NCBI GenBank assembly: GCA_016718205.1
Contig: JADKEB010000011.1
Location: forward strand, 1 to 64,000
DNA length: 64,000 bases
Reading direction: 5' to 3'
Source of the DNA: Saprospiraceae bacterium
GTDB taxonomy: Bacteria > Bacteroidota > Bacteroidia > Chitinophagales > Saprospiraceae
The notes beneath the pieces were generated by a model. The model was not told the origin of the DNA. It ran no database searches and saw only the letters and a program-made list of their open reading frames with translations. Within the stretch, counting starts at the first letter, position 1. The number at the start of each line of letters is the position of its first letter. Shown here one piece after another: positions 28,816-37,569 of the stretch. The position numbers and the translations under genes are program-made.

Positions 28816-30153
28816 GTGACAAGGTATAACATTCATAGGTTACAATTTCACCATCTTGTTTTGCTAATTTTATTAGCTTCTGTCCACTTATTATTTACTT
28901 CTTTCAATACATTACCCAAAAATGATATCAACCAACATCAAATCATCACGGATTGGTACGATCTGTATTTAGATTTGGAAAGTAAGGAACCAAAAGCTTA
29001 TCCTCCGGTTTCAGGTGAGCGATTATCCCAACTTGGCATCGCAGGTTATCTCACCTACAAGGGAGTCGTTGAAAAAAACAAAGAAGATGAGATGATATTT
29101 TTCAATGTGTATAATGCAGTATTTTGTCAATTGCTTAAAGAAATATATCATGAAAAAGTACCACACAGCCACAGAAAAATAGAGGAGCTTAAAAATAAAA
29201 ATATACGGCTTATACATACTGATACAACTGATGACGTAAAGGTCAAACAATATGCTGAAATTGTGCTGGGTTCGCTTGACAGCTTCAAAAAAAGACTCCA
29301 TAACAAAGTTGAAATATGTTTTGAAAATCCGACTTTGTTAGAAAATGATCTGCAATATCAAAAATCAGAAAAGATATTGCCTGAATGGGGCGTGAAACCA
29401 ACCTGGATCATTTCGAGAGAAAATTTTCGGTTAGAAGCACCCTATTTTGAAAGTATCTCCAAATCAGAAGCTATAAAAAAAGATGCTTTGTCCGTGTATT
29501 CAGTTACCTCCAAACTCTCCAAAGAAGAAAAATGGATTGCCGAATTCTGGAGTGATGATGTGAGAGGCCTTACTTTTTCTCCATTGAGCAGGTGGTATTC
29601 CGTGGCGAATCAAATCCTAAAATTCGAAAAAATGAACTTAAAGGATATGATACATATCTACTTTAAGTTAGGAGTGGGTCTTAACGATGCAGCGATCATG
29701 ACCTGGTACTACAAGTATCACTATAAATTACTGAGGCCTTCAGACTATATCACAAAAAACCTGGATCAAAACTGGCAACCTTTTCATAGTGATCCGAACT
29801 TTCCGTCTTATCCTTCGGGTCATGCGGTATTAGGAGCCGTAGCTTCATCCATTTTAGAAACTTATGTTGGCGAAAACTATTATTTTACAGATAAAAGCCA
29901 CGAAAACAGGAGAGAATTCTTAAGTAAAAAAAGGTCTTTCCCATCACTTGCGGCAATGGCCAAAGAAAATGCCTGGTCAAGGATCCTTCTTGGCGTTCAT
30001 TTTTATAAAGACTGTGATGCCGGGCTGAAATATGGACATAAAATAGGAAAGTATGTGAGTAAAAACGCTGAAACTGTATTTTTGGCAAAATTCTTTGATC
30101 TCAATAGCAATCTGAATGAAATGGCTTTGTTAGAGTCTATATATGATAAGTAG
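28816..30153 (+). CDS. Vanadium-haloperoxidase/PAP2-like exported protein (paralog of 25157-26542)
   Basis: 445 residues from a GTG start. The N-terminal hydrophobic stretch (LVLLILLASVHLLFTSF) is a signal or anchor. The C-terminal half has the superfamily motifs: FPSYPSGHAVLGAVAS and ENAWSRILLGVHFYKDCDAG, and shares with its neighbour WIAEFWSDDVRGLTFSP. Members bind vanadate (halide oxidation) or act as acid phosphatases; the two cannot be separated here. It follows the kinase in the same direction, which suggests control by, or function with, this two-component system. Confidence 0.85.
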   Translation: MTRYNIHRLQFHHLVLLILLASVHLLFTSFNTLPKNDINQHQIITDWYDLYLDLESKEPKAYPPVSGERLSQLGIAGYLTYKGVVEKNKEDEMIFFNVYNAVFCQLLKEIYHEKVPHSHRKIEELKNKNIRLIHTDTTDDVKVKQYAEIVLGSLDSFKKRLHNKVEICFENPTLLENDLQYQKSEKILPEWGVKPTWIISRENFRLEAPYFESISKSEAIKKDALSVYSVTSKLSKEEKWIAEFWSDDVRGLTFSPLSRWYSVANQILKFEKMNLKDMIHIYFKLGVGLNDAAIMTWYYKYHYKLLRPSDYITKNLDQNWQPFHSDPNFPSYPSGHAVLGAVASSILETYVGENYYFTDKSHENRREFLSKKRSFPSLAAMAKENAWSRILLGVHFYKDCDAGLKYGHKIGKYVSKNAETVFLAKFFDLNSNLNEMALLESIYDK

Positions 30154-30403
30154 AATGTCTGTAAATATATGCTTTAGGTTGCTTTAGGTCAAAAGAATAT
30201 TAAAATCCAAGCTGTGACTTCCTTTATTTGTAACAAAAAATCAAAGTTTTATTCAATATTCATATTTTAACAAGAACAAAGCCAATGAAATTAAGGAATT
30301 AAAGTAAGAAGACATAGTTTATTAATGCCTTTGTAGCACTTGAGTTCAGCCACCAAGTCTTTCAGCAGCTGTACTCAAGCATCTAAAAACCAGTTGGTAA
30401 TTA
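30154..30403. other. Intergenic region without a recognised gene
   Basis: AT-rich. It contains a CTTGAG / CTCAAG inverted repeat around 30340-30380 and a short direct repeat (GCTTTAGGT) near 30170. No ORF supported. Confidence 0.3.
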
Positions 30404-30541
30404 GGGTCTGCTTGGATTAATATTCTTCCTTGGCGATAGACGCACTTTTGACTCTCCATTCTCTATCGCTTATTTTTTGAACGGTATCCCAGACCAATAG
30501 CTGTCTTAAAATTGATAAATTTTGACTTTTTCAGCAGACCC
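30404..30541. mobile_element. 138-bp MITE-like element with TA duplication
   Basis: GGGTCTGCT at 30404 and AGCAGACCC ending 30541 are inverted; TA flanks both ends and the wider AATTA/TAATT context is symmetric. No ORF inside. Its right end lies 3 bp from the stop codon of the VWA-protein gene, and it may also supply that gene's 3' end of transcription. Confidence 0.7.
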
Positions 30542-30544
30542 TAA

Positions 30545-32404
30545 TTATTCCTCAATCATCTGCGCCAATTCACCTGGCTTCTTGCTGGCTTTCTCCATCA
30601 ATGCTACACATTCTTTTTTATGAGGATCATCGGCTAGGATTTTACTTCGGGCTATCAATGATTTATAATTGGATTTTGCTTTATATTCGCTGTTTCTCAG
30701 CAGCAATCCAAATTCTGCTATTGCAAATGACCACTTGACAGAAGGACTCAAATCATCAGCATGAGTCAACTCTGCTACAATCACTTGTTCAATTTTTTTG
30801 GATGTATCCCCTAAGTTTTCTTTGTATCTCGACTTGATAGTTGCCAATTCTTTATGATTGGATCCGGATAAAGGATTTTGAGCATACTTTAAAGGATCTA
30901 TTGAACCTGCCACATTTGATTTACTGGCCTTGGGTACGATTTCATAGAGGACAGTGACGATATGACCTGCTCCCAAATCACCTGCATCCTTGGTGTCGTC
31001 ATTAAAGTCGGCATTGGCCAGTTGTCTGTTTTCATATCCTACAACTCTGTAAGATTTGACAAAATTGGGATTGAACTCAATCTGAATCTTCACATCATTG
31101 GCTATGGAGTACATCGTACTTCCAAATTCGTTCATGAGACTTTTTTTAGCTTCTTCGATATTATCGATGTAGAAGTGATTGCCATTTCCAGCTTTGGACA
31201 GTTCCTGCATTTTGCTTTCCTGATAGTTGCCCATACCATAGCCCAGGATAGAAAGGTAGATGCCTGTCTTTCTTTTTTCCTCTATCAATCTTACGAGATC
31301 CCCTTCACTACTCACCCCTACATTGAAGTCGCCATCTGTGGCTAAGATCACTCTGTTGTTTCCTTCTGAAATAAAATACTTCTTTCCCAGCTGATATGCT
31401 CTTTGAATACCGGCTGCTCCGGCCGTAGACCCACCGGATTGTAATTCGTCGAGTATACCATAAAGTGTTTCTTTGTCACTTCCTTTGACTCCTTCCGCGA
31501 CGACCCTTTCTTGCCCGGCATAGGTGACAACGGATACAATGTCTTTTTCGCATAGTTGATTGATCAGGAGTTTGAACGACTCCACGACCAATGGAAGCTT
31601 ATTACTGCTCTGCATACTACCGGAGACATCAATTAGGAATACCATATTGCTGGCAGGAAGGTTTTTTCGATCCAATTCTTTGGCTTTCATGGCTACATGG
31701 AGGAGCTTATGATCCTGATTCCAAGGACAGTCGGCATAGGTCGTGTACATTTTAAATGGTATATTTTCATTGTTAGAAGGACTTTTGTAGTCATAATGAA
31801 AGTAATTGATCATTTCTTCTACTCTTACTGCATCTTTTGGTGGCATAGAGCCTTGGTTCAGAAATCTTCTGATATTGCTGTATGAAGCACGATCTACATC
31901 GATAGACATGGTGGAAAGAGGCTCATCTTTGGTACTTTTGTAAGGGTTGTCTTTGAAGTGTTTGTAGTTTTCTGGGCTACCCATGTCTTGAGCAATGAAA
32001 GATCCAGATGCCGCGTTTTTCGGATTGTAACCAATGATTGATTGTGAAAATGTACTATTTTTTTTGATCATCGGTCTCATACCCAAAACCACTACTTCTT
32101 CCATAAGGTGTCCGCCTTTCATCACAATATTCATGTCTTTTGTAAAATCCGGTATAATTATTCGGGAATCAAAACCCACATAAGCCACTTGAATCTGGTT
32201 TTTGGGGTTGAGTAGGGTAAGAGAAAACTTTCCATCAATATCTGTCACAGTTCCGTTTTGAGTACCCAGTTCGGTAACATTTGCACCAATTAAAGGTGTT
32301 CCGTATTCGTCAGTGACTACACCTTTCACTTCATGTGATGTTGTTGAGAAACAATACAAAATGGCCAAAGAAAGTACACTAATGAATATTTTTAAATTTT
32401 TCAT
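30545..32404 (-). CDS. Exported VWA-domain protein with carboxypeptidase-regulatory N-domain
   Basis: 619 residues. Signal sequence (MKNLKIFISVLSLAILYCF) then a carboxypeptidase-regulatory-like domain (VVTDEYGTPLIGANVTELG ... YVGFDSRIIIP) ending in EEVVVLGMRP, the start of a TonB-receptor plug motif that does not continue into a barrel. Then a VWA-precursor segment and the VWA domain with an intact MIDAS (FLIDVSGSMQSSNK), and a C-terminal DUF3520-like part (ELTHADDLSPSVKWSFAIAE). This is a YfbK-like layout. VWA domains bind metal and mediate protein contacts. The gene is divergent from the ECF sigma operon. Confidence 0.88.
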   Translation of the reverse strand: MKNLKIFISVLSLAILYCFSTTSHEVKGVVTDEYGTPLIGANVTELGTQNGTVTDIDGKFSLTLLNPKNQIQVAYVGFDSRIIIPDFTKDMNIVMKGGHLMEEVVVLGMRPMIKKNSTFSQSIIGYNPKNAASGSFIAQDMGSPENYKHFKDNPYKSTKDEPLSTMSIDVDRASYSNIRRFLNQGSMPPKDAVRVEEMINYFHYDYKSPSNNENIPFKMYTTYADCPWNQDHKLLHVAMKAKELDRKNLPASNMVFLIDVSGSMQSSNKLPLVVESFKLLINQLCEKDIVSVVTYAGQERVVAEGVKGSDKETLYGILDELQSGGSTAGAAGIQRAYQLGKKYFISEGNNRVILATDGDFNVGVSSEGDLVRLIEEKRKTGIYLSILGYGMGNYQESKMQELSKAGNGNHFYIDNIEEAKKSLMNEFGSTMYSIANDVKIQIEFNPNFVKSYRVVGYENRQLANADFNDDTKDAGDLGAGHIVTVLYEIVPKASKSNVAGSIDPLKYAQNPLSGSNHKELATIKSRYKENLGDTSKKIEQVIVAELTHADDLSPSVKWSFAIAEFGLLLRNSEYKAKSNYKSLIARSKILADDPHKKECVALMEKASKKPGELAQMIEE

Positions 32405-32422
32405 GGTAAAAGGTTTAAAAAG

Positions 32423-32466
32423 TTATGTAATTTCGTAGAGACGTACGTCTTATTGTTATTACATAA
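32423..32466. promoter_or_regulatory. Nested concentric palindrome in the divergent promoter region
   Basis: A perfect 12-bp palindrome AGACGTACGTCT (32439-32450) is enclosed by the arms TTATGTAAT (32423-32431) and ATTACATAA (32458-32466). All share one centre, 32444.5. It lies between the VWA gene (start 32404) and the sigma factor gene (start 32485), where an operator for both directions would sit. Confidence 0.7.
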
Positions 32467-32484
32467 AACATTTTCAACTTTTTT

Positions 32485-33069
32485 ATGTCCAATCAGAAAT
32501 ATAGGTGGCAAAATAAAAATCCTGAGTGGTCTGATGAAAGACTCATAACGGCCTATATTTCTACGGAAAATGCTTCTTATGTCGGAGAGTTATTCTGCAG
32601 GTATTCAGATATGATTTTCGGATTGTGTCTCAAACACCTTAAAAATGTCCAGGAAAGTGAAGATGCTTCATATGAGTTGTTTGAACTTATGATTTCCAAA
32701 CTGAAAACCCAGCAAATCATGATATTCAAACCGTGGCTTTACAGGACTTCCACTAACTTTTGTATTGATAAACTCAGAAAAAGTAAAACTAATATCATCA
32801 TATCACTTGATGACAGGTTTGAAACTGCCCGGGATTCACTGGACATCAGTGCAGATTTTTCTGAAAGAGAAGCTTTGCTGGCAAGAATTGATCACTGCCT
32901 CAAACAACTCAATGATGATCAAAAAGTATGTATTGATTTATTTTATTTTCAGGAAAAATCCTATCAGGATATAGCACAACAGTTGAACATTTCATGGTCG
33001 ACTACCAGGTCCTATATCCAGAATGGCAAAAGGAATCTTAAAATATGTATGGAAAAACATGGTAACTGA
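32485..33069 (+). CDS. ECF-type RNA polymerase sigma factor
   Basis: 194 residues. Region 2 (YSDMIFGLCLKHLKNVQESE, FKPWLYRTSTNFCIDKLRK) and region 4 (CIDLFYFQEKSYQDIAQQL, NISWSTTRSYIQNGKRNLK) of a small sigma-70 factor are clear. The stop codon overlaps the next gene by 11 bp, a sign of translational coupling with the membrane protein, its likely regulator. The sigma factor probably drives the divergent VWA gene, but no ECF promoter could be recognised by eye. Confidence 0.92.
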   Translation: MSNQKYRWQNKNPEWSDERLITAYISTENASYVGELFCRYSDMIFGLCLKHLKNVQESEDASYELFELMISKLKTQQIMIFKPWLYRTSTNFCIDKLRKSKTNIIISLDDRFETARDSLDISADFSEREALLARIDHCLKQLNDDQKVCIDLFYFQEKSYQDIAQQLNISWSTTRSYIQNGKRNLKICMEKHGN

Positions 33070-34360
33070 AGCATATAAAAGAGAGTTGCTCCACAAGTTG
33101 GTAGAAGGTACTATCACTCCATCCGAATATCGGAAATTGGAATTGACAGCAATGGATGATCCATTTCTTTTTGAAGCATTGGAAGGTTTTGCTTTGAATA
33201 AGGGAAATGATTTTCCAAAAAGTGTGACAAACATCCATCAACAAGTGGATCAATATCTCAAAAAAAACAAGAGAAAAACCCCGGTGATATTCTATATTGC
33301 TGCTGTCGTAGCCGGCATTGTTTTCACAAGCATTATCGTACTCAATATATCGAAAAAAGAAAATAGTATCTCAAATAGAGAAACTGTGGCAGTTGGTCCT
33401 GATAATCATGATTACAAGACAAACACCGCATCAAATTTATCCATGTCCGAGAGTGTTCAATCAAATAGTGTTGAAAAAGAAAAGATGGCACCTGCTGGTC
33501 AGATAAAAATTAAACACTCCAATAACGGTATTGATAATGATTTGGAAAACATATCAGAACAAAAACCAGCATCTTCTGCTGTTAAAGATGATATAGCCAG
33601 CTTTTACCCACTGCCAAATTTTGTACCGGACACAACTAATGCGCTTGCAGCAATAAATACAGTAGTTCAGAGCCAAAAAACGACTACTTTTGTTCAGCAA
33701 CCCAATGAAACAGTGAGCGGTAATTCAGGAAACCTTTTTCAGCCACAGTCGCAAGATAGTAAAAGAACAATATCAGGTGTTGTTACAGATATAAATGGGG
33801 AACCTTTGATCGGGGCAAATGTCAAAACAGGAAGCTCTGGAACTATTACTGATATTGAAGGAAATTTCGAACTGAAAATCACCAACAAGGATCAATTACT
33901 TAAAGTGAATCTTGTTGGATATGAAGCCAATGAGGTAGAGCTTGAGCAAAATGTGGAAAAGTACATTGTATCACTCAAAGGTGGAAATTTGCTGGATGAA
34001 GTAGTGGTATTAGGTTATAGATCAGGTGTAGAACAAAAAAACATGGCCGTTAGTAGCTCCGCAATTATATCAAAAGAAAAAACCAAAATCAAAGACCAGG
34101 AAGCAGACTGGAAAAAATTTGATGCTACAATACATTCTGCCATCAAAAAGGGACTTCAGAAAATGAAGTATTCTGATAGTTTTTCAGCAACTTTCAATTA
34201 CAAAATCAATGAGAAAAACCAGGTGACTGAAATCCTGATAGAAAACTCTACGGATGCCAGATTGGATGAGTCAATGTTGAAAATATTGAACAAAACCAGG
34301 AAGAAAATTCCTCATACAACCAGGGCTGTTTATAGGTTAGAAGTCAAGATAAATGAATAA
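33059..34360 (+). CDS. Putative anti-sigma-like membrane protein with carboxypeptidase-regulatory and TonB-C-like domains
   Basis: 433 residues from the ATG at 33059. Cytoplasmic N-terminus of ~85 residues (MVTEAYKRELLHKLVEGTIT), one transmembrane helix (FYIAAVVAGIVFTSIIVLN), then a low-complexity periplasmic linker. Next comes a carboxypeptidase-regulatory domain (VVTDINGEPLIGANVKTGS ... VNLVGYEANEVELEQ) and LLDEVVVLGYRS, then a C-terminal ~90-residue domain of TonB-C-like character (WKKFDATIHSAIKKGLQKM, VTEILIENSTDARLDESML). Position after, and overlap with, the sigma gene suggests sigma control through the N-terminal part. The periplasmic module is closely similar to that of the divergent VWA protein. 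Confidence 0.75.
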   Translation: MVTEAYKRELLHKLVEGTITPSEYRKLELTAMDDPFLFEALEGFALNKGNDFPKSVTNIHQQVDQYLKKNKRKTPVIFYIAAVVAGIVFTSIIVLNISKKENSISNRETVAVGPDNHDYKTNTASNLSMSESVQSNSVEKEKMAPAGQIKIKHSNNGIDNDLENISEQKPASSAVKDDIASFYPLPNFVPDTTNALAAINTVVQSQKTTTFVQQPNETVSGNSGNLFQPQSQDSKRTISGVVTDINGEPLIGANVKTGSSGTITDIEGNFELKITNKDQLLKVNLVGYEANEVELEQNVEKYIVSLKGGNLLDEVVVLGYRSGVEQKNMAVSSSAIISKEKTKIKDQEADWKKFDATIHSAIKKGLQKMKYSDSFSATFNYKINEKNQVTEILIENSTDARLDESMLKILNKTRKKIPHTTRAVYRLEVKINE

Positions 34361-34433
34361 ATGAAACCCTACTTTTTCCCATTTGATATTGAACAAGAAA
34401 AGCATAAATCGTTTTTAATTCCTAATGTTCCCA

Positions 34434-34790
34434 TCATTCATCAATGCCTTGACCGAAAGTTAATAAATTATTGTCCGGGTCAAATAATGAAAACTCTCTT
34501 TGTCCCCAGGATTTTGTTTCTAAGGGACCATTTGGGTGAATTGTAACATTTTTCAGCAAAAATTCTTGATATATTTTATCAACATTGTTTGTTCTGATAT
34601 AAACTTGTCCGTAGTTGTCTTTTGGATTAAGGTCCTTAAATTCAAAAAAATGAATTTCGATATTATCTTTACCGACTATTAGGTAGTCTCCGTAGTCTCC
34701 GAGCTCTTCAAAACCCAAATCATTTAAGTAATAGTCTTTTGTAAGACTTTTATCTCGCATAGGAAGTTTCGGATTTATTTCTGTCAACAT
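34434..34790 (-). CDS. VOC-superfamily (glyoxalase/bleomycin resistance-like) protein
   Basis: 118 residues with two beta-alpha-beta-beta-beta halves: PKLPMRDKSLTKDYYLNDLG and FEELGDYGDYLIVGKDNIEI in the first, YIRTNNVDKIYQEFLLKN and SWGQREFSLFDPDNNLLTFG in the second. H and E residues typical of the metal/ligand positions are present (EIHFFEF, REFSLFDPDNN). This pattern matches bleomycin-resistance-like proteins, but VOC proteins serve many roles, so no substrate is claimed. It stands alone. Confidence 0.85.
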   Translation of the reverse strand: MLTEINPKLPMRDKSLTKDYYLNDLGFEELGDYGDYLIVGKDNIEIHFFEFKDLNPKDNYGQVYIRTNNVDKIYQEFLLKNVTIHPNGPLETKSWGQREFSLFDPDNNLLTFGQGIDE

Positions 34791-34867
34791 ATTTTTATTG
34801 GTAGACTTTTACATTATTGATCATAAATTGTTGATTAGTCGCCGGGATGGTTAACTCAAACTATGGT

Positions 34868-36613
34868 TCAATACTCGACAAATACTTCCGTGCGCCTATT
34901 GAAAGCATGATCAGTTTCCTTGCATGGGACTTTGTCTGTGCATCTGTTTCTGAGTCTGGTTTCACCCCATCCTCTTATTTTGATTCTGTCAGATGCCACA
35001 CCAAGATTAATAAGGTATGACCTTGCAGCTTCTGCTCTGCTGATAGATAGCTGAAGATTATAAGCACTTGCGCCCCGACTATCAGTATGTGATTCCAGTC
35101 GGATTTTCATATCTGATTTTGACAACATTGCGCTCGCTAAAGCATCCAATTCCTGAGCAGCCCCACTTTTGATAGTAGTGCTGTTGTAATCATAAAATAT
35201 TTGATCAAAGACAATACTTTTTCCAGGTTCAACGGGTATGTTGATGGTAGCATTTTTTTGAATATTTAAAGTATCCGCTGTTGGTTCATCGACCACCTCA
35301 GATTTTGGTTCAATGACTATATTAAAATCATCACCAAATAGATCATAATCAAAAATCAGTGACAAGTTCTCGTATCCATCAGCCATGGCAGAGATTAGGT
35401 ATTTTTGACCTTTATTTGCCAAAAAACTCACCCTTCCATCCTTTTCAGCAATGATATTTTGAATTTTAGTTCCTTTTTTTGGAGTAAGCTTGAGCACAAT
35501 ATCTCCCGGATTCCGCCCGGACAACATATCTACATTATAGCTCGAAATAGCAAAATCATTAATATCAATTTCCAAAGGAGTTACTGAAAACTTACCATTC
35601 GGTACCGCTTCCAGAGATAATTTGTCCAGGATGTGCGCAGTGACATTAAAAGGTTTTTTCTCTTCCGGACCAAAAAGAGGTATGTCTGTTTCAAATCTAA
35701 AAATATCATCTTTCCCAGACCCTCCGGGGCGATTGCTCGCAAAATATCCCGATTTCATATTTTCTCTGACGATCATGCCCAGATCATCATATGTTGAATT
35801 AAATGGTGCCGGCAATAATTCTGAACTTGTCCACGATCCGCTGTTAAGTCCTGTAACATACAAATCAAGACCACCCATACCATTTGCCCTCGGAGAAGAA
35901 AATATCAGGATGGAGTTATTTAACAGAAACGGAAACAATTCATGAGACGAGGTATTGATCCGAGGACCCAGATTTATGATTCCTGTCCATTCTTGTCCAT
36001 CGTAGTAAGTCATATACAAATCATAACCACCAAAACCACCAGGCATATTGGAAGCAAAAATCAGCGTTTTGCCATCAGGTGTCAGAGTAGGATGACAAAC
36101 AGAATATTTTCCGGTGACGATGTTTAATGGCTTTACATCTGGCTTTGTTACATTAAAATCAGCTTCCATGATGCGCAGATATGTAGTATCCGTCTCTACA
36201 TTTTTTACTATTCTTTTTTCTTTAAGTGACCTTGTAAAGTAAAGTTTGTTCAGATTGATATCGTAAGCCATGGGACCTTCGTGATAGTCAGAGTTATATT
36301 TTTTATTCAGTGGTTTAGGTGAAGTCAACGAATTATCAGAATTGACATCGGCAAGGCTCAACTCAAAATAAGCTTCATTGATTTCTTTGTCAAAAAGTTT
36401 TGATTTTGTGGTGGTATATACCAATCCGATTTTATCTCCAATAAATGCAGGAGAAGTTTCTAAATTTGCAGTATTGATTTGTTTTTCATTGATGATGCGG
36501 GCACTTTTCACAGCATTTTTATTGACCATTTCACCTTGAGCCAATAGTACATTATCACCGTGCACACATATGTACAAAATGATAAACAATAGGATATTTG
36601 ACCGATGCTTCAT
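34868..36613 (-). CDS. OmpA-family protein with PD40/WD40-like propeller
   Basis: 581 residues: signal peptide (LLFIILYICVHGDNVLLAQ), PD40-type beta-propeller repeats (HPTLTPDGKTLIFASNMPG, HELFPFLLNNSILIFSSPR, NMKSGYFASNRPGGSGKDD), a beta-sandwich part, and a C-terminal OmpA peptidoglycan-binding domain (DQIFYDYNSTTIKSGAAQE, LESHTDSRGASAYNLQLS, SDRIKIRGWGETR). Similar proteins follow PorP/SprF genes in Bacteroidota and are linked to T9SS-dependent surface structures. It is last in a three-gene operon; its ATG shares one base with the PorP stop codon. Confidence 0.9.
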   Translation of the reverse strand: MKHRSNILLFIILYICVHGDNVLLAQGEMVNKNAVKSARIINEKQINTANLETSPAFIGDKIGLVYTTTKSKLFDKEINEAYFELSLADVNSDNSLTSPKPLNKKYNSDYHEGPMAYDINLNKLYFTRSLKEKRIVKNVETDTTYLRIMEADFNVTKPDVKPLNIVTGKYSVCHPTLTPDGKTLIFASNMPGGFGGYDLYMTYYDGQEWTGIINLGPRINTSSHELFPFLLNNSILIFSSPRANGMGGLDLYVTGLNSGSWTSSELLPAPFNSTYDDLGMIVRENMKSGYFASNRPGGSGKDDIFRFETDIPLFGPEEKKPFNVTAHILDKLSLEAVPNGKFSVTPLEIDINDFAISSYNVDMLSGRNPGDIVLKLTPKKGTKIQNIIAEKDGRVSFLANKGQKYLISAMADGYENLSLIFDYDLFGDDFNIVIEPKSEVVDEPTADTLNIQKNATINIPVEPGKSIVFDQIFYDYNSTTIKSGAAQELDALASAMLSKSDMKIRLESHTDSRGASAYNLQLSISRAEAARSYLINLGVASDRIKIRGWGETRLRNRCTDKVPCKETDHAFNRRTEVFVEY

Positions 36614-37569
36614 TAAAAATATCTGGGGTTAACTATGATTGTTTTAATTTTTCTTGGTATCAGATTGTAGGACATGATCACTTCAAGACTTCCTGTGTCC
36701 AAGGTTCTTAACTTGGACAATGGAATATCGTATGCTACTCCCAGCATCATTCTTTCAGAAATCTGTAAGCCGGCTATGGCATCTATAGATTCGCCCAGAT
36801 CGCCGGTATTGCCACCTGTCCTGTATGTCACTCCTAAAGAATATTTATCCTTCCATGTGCTACTGACATTCAGGTCAAGATTCCATGGACTAAACTCTGC
36901 CATTCTGAACATCAGTTGTGGAGTGAGGCGAACGTCATCGTTGAGTATAAAAGTACCACCTGTCATTAATAAGAGGTGCCTTACTTCTGTCGAAAAGAGA
37001 TTATTGGCATCAAAATCAAGGTCAGTCCTGATCATTCGGGGCAATGATGCGCCAAGATAGAATTTATTGGTATTGAAATATACTCCAAAACCTGCATTCA
37101 AAAGATTTCTTGTCTGTTGGGTAGCTGGTATTGACGGATCAAGCTGTATATCCTGAATAGCAAATAATCTGCTGTCAGTATAGTCCTGAACAAACTTTCT
37201 ACCTGATACATTCATACCCATACTTAAGGTGCCATCACCAAGAAAAAACTTATATGCATACATCATCTCATAGGTAATCTTTTCTGTGATTCCGAGTGAT
37301 TGCCTTTCGATATTAAATCCAATACCTATCCTGTTTGCAATACGTGGCAGATTGACTGAGAAAGTTTGAGCTTTGGGTGCACCCGGAAACCCACTCCACT
37401 GGTCCCGATATATAAGTGTACCGGACAGATAGGTTTCATTTCCGGCATATGCAGCATTTAATCCCATCTTGTTGTACATAAATTGGGTATACATCTGTTG
37501 TTGTTGCGCTGATAAACAGACACTCACAGTCGAAATGATGAAGATGGTTATATATACTCTAATAGTCAT
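36613..37569 (-). CDS. Type IX secretion membrane protein of the PorP/SprF family
   Basis: 318 residues. Signal peptide, then QQQMYTQFMYNKMGLNAAYAG, the diagnostic opening of PorP/SprF proteins, followed by beta-barrel sequence (LSGTLIYRDQWSGFPGAPK, QTFSVNLPRIANRIGIGFN). PorP/SprF proteins sit in the outer membrane and help attach T9SS substrates with type B sorting domains to the surface. The start overlaps the stop of the giant gene by 4 bp (ATGA), so production of the two is likely coupled. The partner giant protein has a type B domain, which fits. Confidence 0.92.
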   Translation of the reverse strand: MTIRVYITIFIISTVSVCLSAQQQQMYTQFMYNKMGLNAAYAGNETYLSGTLIYRDQWSGFPGAPKAQTFSVNLPRIANRIGIGFNIERQSLGITEKITYEMMYAYKFFLGDGTLSMGMNVSGRKFVQDYTDSRLFAIQDIQLDPSIPATQQTRNLLNAGFGVYFNTNKFYLGASLPRMIRTDLDFDANNLFSTEVRHLLLMTGGTFILNDDVRLTPQLMFRMAEFSPWNLDLNVSSTWKDKYSLGVTYRTGGNTGDLGESIDAIAGLQISERMMLGVAYDIPLSKLRTLDTGSLEVIMSYNLIPRKIKTIIVNPRYF

